Below are positions 32,960-40,706 of a DNA stretch of 63,186 nucleotides, piece by piece. Source of the stretch: an uncultured Prevotellaceae bacterium (GTDB taxonomy: Bacteria; Bacteroidota; Bacteroidia; Bacteroidales; Bacteroidaceae). The translations under genes were made by a program, and so were the position numbers. Below the pieces are notes generated by a model. It was not told the origin of the DNA, did not search any database, and was given only the letters and a program-made list of their open reading frames with translations. Each line of letters opens with the position of its first letter. The stretch's first letter is position 1. The stretch is from NCBI GenBank assembly GCA_900316575.1, contig ONDJ01000004.1, positions 550 through 63,735 of the forward strand, in the 5' to 3' direction.

Positions 32960-34318
32960 TCAAGCTTCTGCGGCGGCGAGAATGAGTTCGGAGAGGGTGG
33001 GGTGGGCGTGGACAGCTGTTTGTAGCTGGCTGACAGTGCCGCCAGTGGCCATGAGTGTGCTCACTTCGTGGATGAGGTCGGAGGCATGGGCACCAAGGAT
33101 TTGGCAACCAAGGATTTTTCCGCTTTCATCGCTGACGAGTTTCACCATTCCCTCGTCGCTACCCATGGCAAGCGACTTGCCGTTGGCGCGATAGAAGGCT
33201 TTACCTACGTGATGAGGCGTGCTGGCTGCTTTCAGTTCGTCTTCGCTCTTGCCAATGGTTGCAACTTCGGGCACTGTGAACACTGCGGCAGGAATGAGCG
33301 AAAGGTCGCTAATAGGCTCTGTGCTCGAAGTGATGTGATGCAAGGCGCGATAACCTTGGAATGTAGCGGCATGGGCCAGCGGACAAAGTCCGTTCACGTC
33401 GCCAATAGCGTAAACGCCCTTGCGACTGGTCTGCATATTCTCATCTACTTGTATGCCGCGAGGTGTGAACGCAATGCCAGCGGCTTCAAGACCTATGCCT
33501 TCTATGCGTGGAGAACGCCCTACAGCCATAAGTACAACGTCGGCCTCAATGCGAGCTTCGCGTCCTTTTTCAGTGAAGACCACGGCACTACCAGTTTCCA
33601 ACTCTTCAATGGCTGTGACTGCGGCTCCAACGTGGAAATCCACACCGCGCTTTTTCATTGAGATGCGCAGACGCTTAGCAATGTCTTTGTCGATGGCGGG
33701 AAGTATTTCCTTGCAGTATTCCACAACGCTGACCTGACTGCCGAAGGCGTTGAAGATACTGGCAAACTCCATGCCGATGACACCACCGCCAATAACGCAT
33801 AGCCGCTGAGGCACTTGCTCAATGGAGAGGAGTTCTGTGCTTGTCACCACGTCGCGACTCTTTGCTCCTTCAATGGGCAAGTATTTGGTTTCGCTGCCAG
33901 TGGCTATGATGATGTTTTTGGCCGAGAGCGTTTCGCTGCTTCCGTCGTTTTTCATCACCGTAACGTCGCCGTTTTCGTTTAGCGTGGCACGTCCTGCAAT
34001 ATAGGTGATACTTGGTGCTGATAGCAAGCCTTCTACGCCCTGCACCAAGCGTTCTACAACCGCGTCTTTGCGGGCTATGGCAGCAGAAATGCTGAAGTTT
34101 ACTTCGCTTGTTGTGATGCCAAAAGATTTCGCTTCGCGAATGTCGTCAAGCAATTCAGCCGTGCGACAAAGGCACTTGGTGGGAATGCAGCCTACGTTCA
34201 GGCAAGTGCCGCCTGGGCGGTTTTCTTCAATAATGGTGGTAGCGAGTCCCAAGGACGCGGCACGAACTGCTGTTTCGTAGCCACCAGGACCAGCGCCAAT
34301 GATAATGAGGTCTGTCAT
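32960..34318 (-). CDS. lpdA: Dihydrolipoyl dehydrogenase
   Basis: A 452-aa FAD-dependent disulfide oxidoreductase regenerating lipoamide with NAD+. The FAD motif GAGPGGYETA lies near residue 8, the redox disulfide Cys39-Cys44 in GGTCLNVGCIPTK, the NAD motif GGGVIGMEFAS mid-protein, and the catalytic His-Pro near the C-terminus (HAHPTLSE). No 2-oxoacid dehydrogenase genes are adjacent. With gcvT and lplA elsewhere in the window it may serve as the L-protein of glycine cleavage. Confidence 0.94.
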   Translation of the reverse strand: MTDLIIIGAGPGGYETAVRAASLGLATTIIEENRPGGTCLNVGCIPTKCLCRTAELLDDIREAKSFGITTSEVNFSISAAIARKDAVVERLVQGVEGLLSAPSITYIAGRATLNENGDVTVMKNDGSSETLSAKNIIIATGSETKYLPIEGAKSRDVVTSTELLSIEQVPQRLCVIGGGVIGMEFASIFNAFGSQVSVVEYCKEILPAIDKDIAKRLRISMKKRGVDFHVGAAVTAIEELETGSAVVFTEKGREARIEADVVLMAVGRSPRIEGIGLEAAGIAFTPRGIQVDENMQTSRKGVYAIGDVNGLCPLAHAATFQGYRALHHITSSTEPISDLSLIPAAVFTVPEVATIGKSEDELKAASTPHHVGKAFYRANGKSLAMGSDEGMVKLVSDESGKILGCQILGAHASDLIHEVSTLMATGGTVSQLQTAVHAHPTLSELILAAAEA

Positions 34319-34421
34319 GTTAGAAAAGGGTTTTCTTGGTTTTCAGGCCGCTAAAGTACACAATGATTGCAAATGCAACAACTCTTTTTCTCAAAAATGA
34401 TAGGATAATGTAGCGCTTGGC

Positions 34422-34452
34422 TTTGCAGGCTTCATAGTTTGTTCTACTTTTG
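34422..34452 (+). promoter_or_regulatory. Promoter of the free methionine sulfoxide reductase gene
   Basis: TTTG (34422-34425), 19 bases, TACTTTTG (34445-34452): one of the best -33/-7 matches in the window, 32 bases before the start codon. Confidence 0.8.
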
Positions 34453-34484
34453 CGGCATACCGTATATATAGATAGAACTTCACA

Positions 34485-34958
34485 ATGGATAACAAAGAAC
34501 AGCAATACCAGCAACTGCTTGCGCAAGTGAAATCACTCTGTGCGGGAGAGGACTATGCGGTTTCGGTAATGGCCAACGCCGCTGCTGCTATTCACGAAAT
34601 GCTTGGTGCTTGGTGGACCGGCTTTTATATTTGGCACAATGGAGCACTAAGGCTGGGACCTTTCCAAGGGCCTGTGGCTTGTACGCGGATAGAAGCCGGT
34701 CGCGGGGTTTGTGGCACTTCCTACGAGCGGGGCGAAACGATCGTAGTTTCCGATGTTGACCAGTTTCCAGGTCACATTGCTTGCAGCAGCCGCTCGAAGT
34801 CTGAAATAGTTGTGCCCTTAAAAGACAGAAACGGATCTATCGTAGCCGTTCTTGATATTGACAGTGACCGCCTCGCCGCTTTCGACGACGAAGACGCGTT
34901 GTGGTTAGAGCGAATTGTGGACGTGTTGCCACTTTCCTCCCTTCAAAATGAAATTTAG
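34485..34958 (+). CDS. Free methionine-(R)-sulfoxide reductase (GAF domain)
   Basis: A 157-aa GAF-domain enzyme reducing free methionine-R-sulfoxide to methionine. Cys66 (VACTRI), Cys76 (GVCGTS) and Cys100 (HIACSS) have the 10- and 24-residue spacing of the catalytic cysteines of E. coli fRMsr (Cys84, 94, 118). GAWWTGFYIW is the family's substrate-pocket segment. Cytosolic antioxidant role. Single-gene unit with a strong promoter and a following hairpin. Confidence 0.93.
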   Translation: MDNKEQQYQQLLAQVKSLCAGEDYAVSVMANAAAAIHEMLGAWWTGFYIWHNGALRLGPFQGPVACTRIEAGRGVCGTSYERGETIVVSDVDQFPGHIACSSRSKSEIVVPLKDRNGSIVAVLDIDSDRLAAFDDEDALWLERIVDVLPLSSLQNEI

Positions 34959-34970
34959 TCCGATGAAAGG

Positions 34971-35016
34971 ACGAACTCGTGGCTTTGTAATTTTAACTTG
35001 AGAGCCACAAGTTCGT
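34971..35016 (+). terminator. Hairpin after the fRMsr gene
   Basis: ACGAACTCGTGGCT (34971-34984) pairs with AGCCACAAGTTCGT (35003-35016), a 14-position stem with one mismatch. The U-tract is weak. Confidence 0.65.
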
Positions 35017-35076
35017 TGCAAAGTGCCGTTGCGTCAAGTTCACCTTGATCTTCGTACTCGCATCGGCTGATTTTGT

Positions 35077-35084
35077 TACTTTTG
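35077..35084 (+). promoter_or_regulatory. -7 promoter box of the FHA gene
   Basis: TACTTTTG lies 34 bases before the start codon. No -33 box is seen at the normal spacing. Confidence 0.6.
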
Positions 35085-35118
35085 CGCCGTAATCATTGAT
35101 AACAACCTCCTTTATTTG

Positions 35119-35628
35119 ATGAAAAAAATACGTTGTCCCAAGTGTGATGCCTCAATCGGTTTTGATGCTGACCGCTACGAGCCGGGCTCAAGCCTTGTGT
35201 TTGAGTGTCCTGAATGTCGCAAGCAATTCAAGATACGCCTACCTTCGCGTCACGAAACGAAACAAGAGCCCGAGGAGCCCATTGTGGGAACATTGTTGGT
35301 AGTGGAAAATGCCTTCCACTTGCAGCAAGAAATACCGCTTCACATGGGGCGAAACCTTGTGGGGCGCTCAGTGCGCGGCACAACCATCAATTGTCCCATC
35401 AAAACCGTTGACCCCAGTATGGACACCCTGCATTGTCGCATAGACGTGGATACCGACCGAAACGGAAATCTACGCTTCACACTTAGCGACGCTCCCAGCG
35501 GAACAGGCACCTTTGTAGGCACAGAGATATTGGGCGACCGCGAGCGTAGGCGCATTGAGAACGGAACGATTATCACACTGGGTGCCACAACCATAATCCT
35601 TCAAACCAGTGAAGATGAAAACGAATAG
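35119..35628 (+). CDS. Zinc-ribbon and FHA domain protein
   Basis: A 169-aa protein. The N-terminus is a zinc ribbon with CPKC and CPEC pairs (about residues 5-8 and 35-38). The C-terminal half is an FHA phosphothreonine-binding domain with the usual landmarks: GRNLVGR near residue 78, S-x-x-H replaced here by MDTLHCRI, and a final SGTGTFVG. It likely recognises a phosphorylated partner, but no Ser/Thr kinase is in the window. The next gene begins inside its last codons. Confidence 0.85.
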   Translation: MKKIRCPKCDASIGFDADRYEPGSSLVFECPECRKQFKIRLPSRHETKQEPEEPIVGTLLVVENAFHLQQEIPLHMGRNLVGRSVRGTTINCPIKTVDPSMDTLHCRIDVDTDRNGNLRFTLSDAPSGTGTFVGTEILGDRERRRIENGTIITLGATTIILQTSEDENE

Positions 35629-36055
35629 ACACGCTTCAGCCCCGCACTTACTCCTGTGTTTCTTATTCTTCCTTTGCGCGTTTCCACTGTTGGCTCAGAC
35701 CGATACGTTGCGCGGGCATTGGATTTGTAGGGAACAGGGCTTGCATCTCTATCTCGACCTTGGCGAAGAGTCGCTGCTTGTGCCGCGCTATGAATTTTTC
35801 GGCCCTGTTAATGGCTATATGAACGGCAAGGTGAGCGACACTTGGTTCCTCACCACGTTCAAACCTCTTCAGCATGGCGTTTGGACGATGCGCTTCAGCA
35901 ACGACAGCGGAGCCGATACACAAGAAGCACGCCTCACAATCAACGCTGACGGTGCCTTGGCGTATAAATGCGTAGGCACAAATTATTTGCGCAGGTCGGT
36001 GCGCCGCAAATGGGAATACTTACCCACAGAAATGCTCTTTGAACGTGTCAAATAG
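35615..36055 (+). CDS. Small exported protein of unknown function
   Basis: A 146-aa protein with a signal peptide (basic start, LLLCFLFFLCAFPLL core, ending LAQ). The mature part is rich in aromatic and beta-forming residues (GHWICREQGLHLYLDLG, GVWTMRFSNDSG) and may be a small beta barrel. I do not recognise a family. The ATG is preferred to a GTG six bases upstream. It overlaps the FHA gene by 14 bases, implying coupled translation and perhaps a related role. Confidence 0.65.
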   Translation: MKTNRHASAPHLLLCFLFFLCAFPLLAQTDTLRGHWICREQGLHLYLDLGEESLLVPRYEFFGPVNGYMNGKVSDTWFLTTFKPLQHGVWTMRFSNDSGADTQEARLTINADGALAYKCVGTNYLRRSVRRKWEYLPTEMLFERVK

Positions 36056-36220
36056 CCCTTTGATGCCGTAATAGTTGCAGGCGCAACAGAATACTTCTTT
36101 AGCGCAAATCGCTTATAAATCAGCCAAGTAACTCGGGCTTTTTGCTTGTTTTCCTTTTTCTCAAGCTTTTGAAGAGCCACAAATGCACGTTTTTCCTTTT
36201 CTTCCTTTGTTTCTTTAATG

Positions 36221-36228
36221 TACTTTTG
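36221..36228 (+). promoter_or_regulatory. -7 promoter box of the TPR/oxidoreductase operon
   Basis: TACTTTTG is located 21 bases before the TPR gene. T-rich sequence precedes it at the -33 position. Confidence 0.6.
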
Positions 36229-36248
36229 CATTAGTATTGTTTCAAGCG

Positions 36249-36527
36249 ATGGTAGAAAACGACTTTTATAGCGACATACGTGCGTTACTTTCAGAGCAAC
36301 GTGTACGTGAAGCCAAGTTGTTGGCTGCTGAAAAGCTTCAGGGCGAAAACAATGCCACGTTATATTATCTTTATGGCTTAGCCTGCGCCCGTCTCAATGA
36401 GTTCAATCACGCCATGTCGGCTTTTCTTAAAGCTGAAAGCTTAGATGCCCATTCGCCAGCTGTACAAGCGCGCGCGATGCTGGAAGAAATCTATGCTTTT
36501 CGCAACACCGACATGATCAATCCTTGA
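36249..36527 (+). CDS. Small TPR-repeat protein
   Basis: A 92-aa helical protein with two TPR-like units (ATLYYLYGLACARLNEFNHA, then FLKAESLDAHSPAVQARAML). The ATG 12 bases after a TTG is chosen. It lies 29 bases upstream of the ferredoxin subunit and appears to be the first gene of the oxidoreductase operon. Similar small TPR genes precede this operon in other Bacteroidales as I recall. An assembly or scaffold role for the complex is inference. Confidence 0.7.
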   Translation: MVENDFYSDIRALLSEQRVREAKLLAAEKLQGENNATLYYLYGLACARLNEFNHAMSAFLKAESLDAHSPAVQARAMLEEIYAFRNTDMINP

Positions 36528-36556
36528 GTAAAACCTATTCTACCTTTTTATAAACT

Positions 36557-36790
36557 ATGAGCAAAATCAAAGGTGCCGTTGTCATAGATACTGAGCGTTG
36601 CAAGGGATGCAACCTTTGTGTGGTAGCCTGTCCGACACATACGCTCAGTCTCAGCACTGGGAGCGTAAACCACAAAGGTTATATGTATTGTCAAGACACA
36701 GGCGATGCCTGCATAGGTTGTGCCTCGTGCGCGTTGGTTTGTCCCGACGGCTGCATCAGTGTTTATCGCGTCAAAGATGAGCAAGGATAG
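36557..36790 (+). CDS. 2-oxoacid:ferredoxin oxidoreductase, ferredoxin-like subunit
   Basis: A 77-aa protein with two 4Fe-4S motifs, CKGCNLCVVACP and CIGCASCALVCP. It carries electrons from the thiamine-diphosphate centre of the catalytic subunit to ferredoxin. As the delta-like subunit of a KorABD/VorABD type enzyme it sits directly before the alpha subunit. Confidence 0.92.
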   Translation: MSKIKGAVVIDTERCKGCNLCVVACPTHTLSLSTGSVNHKGYMYCQDTGDACIGCASCALVCPDGCISVYRVKDEQG

Positions 36791-36872
36791 CAAGCAGAGC
36801 TTACGCCGTTTGTCAGTGAAAGCCCTTGCGCCAATCTATAACCTTTAACCTCAAAGTTATTAACTCTTATAT

Positions 36873-37982
36873 ATGAATTCAGAACCCGAAATCGTGTTGC
36901 TCAAAGGCAACGAAGCCATAGCCCATGCAGCCATCCGTTGCGGTTGCGACGGTTACTTCGGCTATCCCATCACTCCTCAGAGCGAAGTGCTTGAAACACT
37001 CGCTGCCGAGAAGCCTTGGGAAACGACAGGCATGATAGTCGTGCAAGCCGAGAGCGAAGTGGCCAGTATCAATATGCTCTATGGTGGCGGTGGCACGGGC
37101 AAGCGTGTGATGACCAGCAGTAGTAGCCCTGGCGTGGCCTTGATGCAAGAGGGCATTGCCTATATGGCTGGTGCCGAAGTGCCAGGTTTGATAGTCAACG
37201 TACAGCGCGGCGGCCCTGGCCTTGGCACCATACAGCCGTCGCAAGGCGATTATAACCAAAGTACACGCGGCGGTGGCAACGGCGATTACAACATCATTGT
37301 CCTTGCTCCCTATAGCGTACAGGAAATGGCCGACTTCGTTGACGAAGCATTTACATTGGCATTCCGCTATCGCACACCCGTCATTATACTTTCCGATGGT
37401 ATCATAGGGCAAATGATGGAAAAAGTGACGCTACCGCCTTTCAAGCCACGTCGTACCAATGAAGAGATACTGCGCGAGTGCCCATGGGCTGCCAATGGCA
37501 TGGGACTTAAGCAGCGCGGGCCACAAGTAATTTCTTCGCTCGAGCTTGATCCTGCCGAAATGGAAAAACGCAATCGCGCTCTCCAAGCCAAATATGAGAC
37601 CATTCAGGCCAATGAAGTGCGTTTTGAAGAAACGCGTACCGAAGATGCCGAGTGGCTGATTGTAGCCTTTGGCAGTGCAGCCCGCATTTCAGCAAAGGCC
37701 ATGGAAGTGGCACGTGAGCATGGCGAGCGTGTAGGGCTGTTGCGTCCCATTACCCTTTGGCCTTTTCCAGAAAAGGAAATAGCACGACTGGTAAAACAAG
37801 GAGTGAAAGGCATTCTTGTCGTTGAGATAAACGCCGGCCAAATGGTTTATGACGTACGCCTTGCAGCACGCCAAACCACCATACCCGTTACACAGTTTGG
37901 CCGCATGGGAGGCATCGTGCCTGACCCTGATGAAATACTCGCAGCTTTAGAAACACTTAAAGCCGAAGCAAGTCATGGCTGA
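36873..37982 (+). CDS. vorB: 2-oxoacid:ferredoxin oxidoreductase, alpha subunit (VorB-like)
   Basis: A 369-aa subunit of an anaerobic CoA-dependent 2-oxoacid oxidoreductase (branched-chain 2-oxoacids or 2-oxoglutarate). The N-terminal pyrimidine-binding domain has GYPITPQSEVLE and the conserved AESEVASINMLYGG; GGPGLGTIQPSQGDY is the family turn. A C-terminal domain (GRMGGIVPDPDEIL) closes it. Substrate choice between KorA and VorB cannot be settled from sequence alone. Its last 8 bases overlap the small membrane protein gene. Confidence 0.9.
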   Translation: MNSEPEIVLLKGNEAIAHAAIRCGCDGYFGYPITPQSEVLETLAAEKPWETTGMIVVQAESEVASINMLYGGGGTGKRVMTSSSSPGVALMQEGIAYMAGAEVPGLIVNVQRGGPGLGTIQPSQGDYNQSTRGGGNGDYNIIVLAPYSVQEMADFVDEAFTLAFRYRTPVIILSDGIIGQMMEKVTLPPFKPRRTNEEILRECPWAANGMGLKQRGPQVISSLELDPAEMEKRNRALQAKYETIQANEVRFEETRTEDAEWLIVAFGSAARISAKAMEVAREHGERVGLLRPITLWPFPEKEIARLVKQGVKGILVVEINAGQMVYDVRLAARQTTIPVTQFGRMGGIVPDPDEILAALETLKAEASHG

Positions 37983-38286
37983 AACATTGCAAACAGCACA
38001 TACACCAAAGCCAGACTTTATCCAGTCAGAGCGTCAGCGCTTGGAAGCCAAACGTAAACAAGACAAAACGCTCTTCGTGCGCAACATCCTCAATAGTATC
38101 TTTATTATTCTTGCTATTGTGGCAATGGTAGGCGTCCTGGTTTCGAAAGCAGGCACTACAGCACTTTATGTATCCTATGGCATCGGCATCGTGTCCATCC
38201 TTGTAAAAATGGGCGAGGTAATGATACGAATGCCGCGCATGTTGCGCAAAACAGAATACGAACAACGAAAGGAAAACAAACAATAA
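37975..38286 (+). CDS. Small two-span membrane protein in the oxidoreductase operon
   Basis: A 103-aa protein. The N-terminal 40 residues are charged and probably helical. Two hydrophobic segments (IFIILAIVAMVGVLV about 42-56, and YVSYGIGIVSILV about 64-76) are followed by a basic tail (KTEYEQRKENKQ). It overlaps the alpha-subunit gene and ends 2 bases before the beta-subunit gene. No family name is recognised. It might tether the soluble enzyme to the membrane, which is inference. Confidence 0.75.
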   Translation: MAETLQTAHTPKPDFIQSERQRLEAKRKQDKTLFVRNILNSIFIILAIVAMVGVLVSKAGTTALYVSYGIGIVSILVKMGEVMIRMPRMLRKTEYEQRKENKQ

Positions 38287-38288
38287 TC

Positions 38289-39062
38289 GTGGAAAAGAAA
38301 GACATCATACGTCCCGAAAATCTCGTTTACAGCAAGCCTCGTTTGCTCAACGACACGCTGATGCACTATTGCCCTGGATGTTCGCATGGAGTGGTGCACA
38401 AACTCATAGCTTCTGTCATTGACGATATGGGACTTGAAGAACGTGCCATTGGAGTGAGCCCTGTAGGGTGCGCCGTCTTTGCTTATAAATATATAGACAT
38501 CGACTGGCAAGAAGCTGCCCACGGACGTGCTCCCGCCATAGCTACGGCTTGTAAACGCCTTTGGCCCGACCGCCTTGTGTTTACTTATCAGGGCGATGGC
38601 GACATTGCCTGCATCGGTACCGCCGAGGCTCTTCACACACTCAATCGTGGCGACAACGTGACGCTTATCTTTGTCAACAATGCCATTTATGGCATGACAG
38701 GAGGACAAATGGCACCGACAACGCTCATTGGTCAAAAAACCGTCACCTGCCCCTATGGGCGCGACCCTAAGTTGCACGGATTTCCATTGCGTTTGGCAGA
38801 CCTCGCAGTCAATCTTGACGGCACAGCCTACGTCACTCGTCAAAGCGTTGACACATCCGTAGCCATCCGCAAGGCAAAGAAAGCCTTCCGCAAAGCTTTT
38901 GAGTATTCCATGGAAGGCCGCGGCTCTAACCTCATCGAGGTAGTGAGCACGTGCAGCAGCGGTTGGAAGATGACACCCGAAAAGGCCAACGAATGGATGC
39001 GCCAAAATATGTTCGACTACTACCCAATGGGTGACTTGAAAGATGTAGGAACTTCCAAGTAA
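38289..39062 (+). CDS. 2-oxoacid:ferredoxin oxidoreductase, beta subunit
   Basis: A 257-aa thiamine-diphosphate-binding subunit. CPGCSHGVVHKLI and the TPP motif QGDGDIACIGTAEALHTLNRGDN with NNAIYGMTGGQMAPTT are diagnostic. Translation starts at GTG, directly after the membrane-protein stop. A conserved Cys pair (CSSGWKM) lies near the C-terminus. With the alpha and ferredoxin subunits it oxidises 2-oxoacids to acyl-CoA, reducing ferredoxin. Confidence 0.93.
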   Translation: MEKKDIIRPENLVYSKPRLLNDTLMHYCPGCSHGVVHKLIASVIDDMGLEERAIGVSPVGCAVFAYKYIDIDWQEAAHGRAPAIATACKRLWPDRLVFTYQGDGDIACIGTAEALHTLNRGDNVTLIFVNNAIYGMTGGQMAPTTLIGQKTVTCPYGRDPKLHGFPLRLADLAVNLDGTAYVTRQSVDTSVAIRKAKKAFRKAFEYSMEGRGSNLIEVVSTCSSGWKMTPEKANEWMRQNMFDYYPMGDLKDVGTSK

Positions 39063-39064
39063 CG

Positions 39065-39159
39065 AAACGCAGTTTTGATTACTTTTGCTTATCGCTTGCA
39101 CTAACTTTGCTTCGCGAAGATAGGCTGCGGCTCGGCAAAACCAAATCAAAACTGCGTTT
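39065..39159. repeat. Perfect 16-base inverted repeat upstream of dnaA
   Basis: AAACGCAGTTTTGATT (39065-39080) and AATCAAAACTGCGTTT (39144-39159) flank 63 bases that contain -7-like motifs (TAACTTTG near 39102). It starts 3 bases past the beta-subunit stop. It could be a terminator-like stem, an operator pair for dnaA control, or a small mobile remnant. Confidence 0.65.
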
Positions 39160-39161
39160 TG

Positions 39162-39193
39162 TTTGTTTTTGCGCTCGCCTTGCACTATCTTTG
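39162..39193 (+). promoter_or_regulatory. Promoter of dnaA
   Basis: TTTG (39162-39165), 20 bases, TATCTTTG (39186-39193). The start codon is 46 bases downstream. No DnaA box (TTATNCACA) was found next to it. Confidence 0.7.
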
Positions 39194-39239
39194 CACCCAC
39201 CAACAAAAACTAAGGCCTTTTCGCTAAGACACTTCTGAG

Positions 39240-40589
39240 ATGGAACAAGTAGGTTTGGATAAGTGGAATGCTTGTCTCGACATATTACGCAATAGTTTGC
39301 CCAACAAGACTTTTGACACTTGGTTCGTCCCCTTGCGCTTTGTTTCGCTCAAGGGTAACGACCTTACCATTTCTGCGCCCAACGTTTACGTTCACGATTT
39401 CATTGAGGAACATTGCATCAAACAGTTCCACAATGCGCTTATCACAGCCTTTGGCCCCTCGGTGCGTTTGCTCTATTCTATTCCCAAAGACGATGCACCT
39501 CAGCGAAAGAGCCATCTTCTCGACCTTGCACAACCCGAAGAAAAACCACGGCCAAAGTTCAATCCCAACCTAAACCGCAACTATTCGTTTGCAAACTTTG
39601 TGGAAGGAACCAGCAACAAACTGGCACTGACCGTTGCAAAAGCCATTGCACGCAATCCCGATCAAGTCACCTTCAACCCGTTTTTCATCTACGGTCCCTC
39701 TGGGATAGGCAAGACTCACTTGGCAAACGCCATTGGCCGTGCCATTTGTGAAGACTTCCCTGACAAGCGCGTGCTTTTTGTTCCCGTTCATATTTTTCAG
39801 TCGCAATACACAGAAGCTGTGCGCACCGGAAAGTTCAATGACTTTATGGCGTTCTACCAAAGCATAGACGTGCTGATCATTGATGACATACAAGAACTTG
39901 TTACGCCCAAGACACAGCAGTGTTTCTTCCACATCTTCAACCACCTCCACCAAAACCACCGTCACATTATCATCACCAGCGACCGCTCACCCGCTCAACT
40001 TTCTGGGCTTGAGGAGCGTATGCTGACGCGCTTTAAGTGGGGGATGACGGCTGAGATAGAGCGTCCCGACATACAGCTTCGCAAAGACATTCTCCGCGCC
40101 AAGACCTATCTTGACGGCCTTTCGCTCGACGATACCGTCCTTGACTATATCGCTGTTAATGTAACGGGCAGCGTACGCGAGCTTGAGGGCGTTGTGAATA
40201 GTTTGATGGCCTTCAGCATTACGCTTGGTGGTGAAATCGACTGCGAACTGGCAGCTTCAATTATTTCCAAGACGGTTCACGCTCCTTCACAGTTTGATAT
40301 TTCAGACGTGCTTGCCACTGTTGCAAAGCACATGGGCGTAACGCGTCGCGACATGACTTCTAAGAGCCGCAAGCAGCCCATCGTTGCAGCTCGTCACATG
40401 GCGATGTATTTGCTGAGGAAGCATTTCGACCTCGGTTATACAGAAATCGGCGATGCTTTTGGTGGGCGCGACCACACTACGGTGCTTCATGCTTTACGTC
40501 AAGCCGAAAACCGCATGAACAATGACGCCACGTGGCGCAAAGCTTACGAGGAAGTGGAGAGCAAACTCGCAACAGGAGATAAGCAATAG
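39240..40589 (+). CDS. dnaA: Chromosomal replication initiator DnaA
   Basis: A 449-aa AAA+ protein. Domain I (residues 1-80) is the helicase-loading/dimerisation part, followed by a short linker. The AAA+ core has Walker A GPSGIGKT at 152-159 and Walker B VLIIDDIQ at 211-218. Domain IV ends with GGRDHTTVLHALRQ, the DnaA-box-reading motif. Length is normal. It opens the chromosome at oriC. No cluster of DnaA boxes is visible on either side, so the origin is probably elsewhere, as is common in Bacteroidales. Confidence 0.97.
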   Translation: MEQVGLDKWNACLDILRNSLPNKTFDTWFVPLRFVSLKGNDLTISAPNVYVHDFIEEHCIKQFHNALITAFGPSVRLLYSIPKDDAPQRKSHLLDLAQPEEKPRPKFNPNLNRNYSFANFVEGTSNKLALTVAKAIARNPDQVTFNPFFIYGPSGIGKTHLANAIGRAICEDFPDKRVLFVPVHIFQSQYTEAVRTGKFNDFMAFYQSIDVLIIDDIQELVTPKTQQCFFHIFNHLHQNHRHIIITSDRSPAQLSGLEERMLTRFKWGMTAEIERPDIQLRKDILRAKTYLDGLSLDDTVLDYIAVNVTGSVRELEGVVNSLMAFSITLGGEIDCELAASIISKTVHAPSQFDISDVLATVAKHMGVTRRDMTSKSRKQPIVAARHMAMYLLRKHFDLGYTEIGDAFGGRDHTTVLHALRQAENRMNNDATWRKAYEEVESKLATGDKQ

Positions 40590-40644
40590 CTTCTGACTTC
40601 AAGTTCTTGCCCTGCTATATTTATAACACAACTTATCATATACA

Positions 40645-40679
40645 AATGCGCGGCCTCCGCTTTAGGAAGGTCGCGCATT
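40645..40679. terminator. Bidirectional terminator between dnaA and galM
   Basis: AATGCGCGGCCT (40645-40656) pairs with AGGTCGCGCATT (40668-40679) through a 12-position stem with one wobble, between two converging genes. Confidence 0.75.
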
Positions 40680-40706
40680 GTGTGTTAATGCTATTCAATC
40701 TTTAGT

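Noticed and set aside
35983-36231. A minus-strand frame of 82 codons rich in Lys and Glu downstream of the small exported protein
   Set aside because: Its start codon region is the reverse complement of the TACTTTTG promoter of the TPR gene, and its 3' third lies within the exported-protein gene. The Lys/Glu bias is explained by pyrimidine-rich sequence on the plus strand.
39063-40706. Chromosomal origin next to dnaA
   Set aside because: No TTATNCACA-type DnaA boxes or AT-rich unwinding repeat cluster were seen on either side of dnaA.
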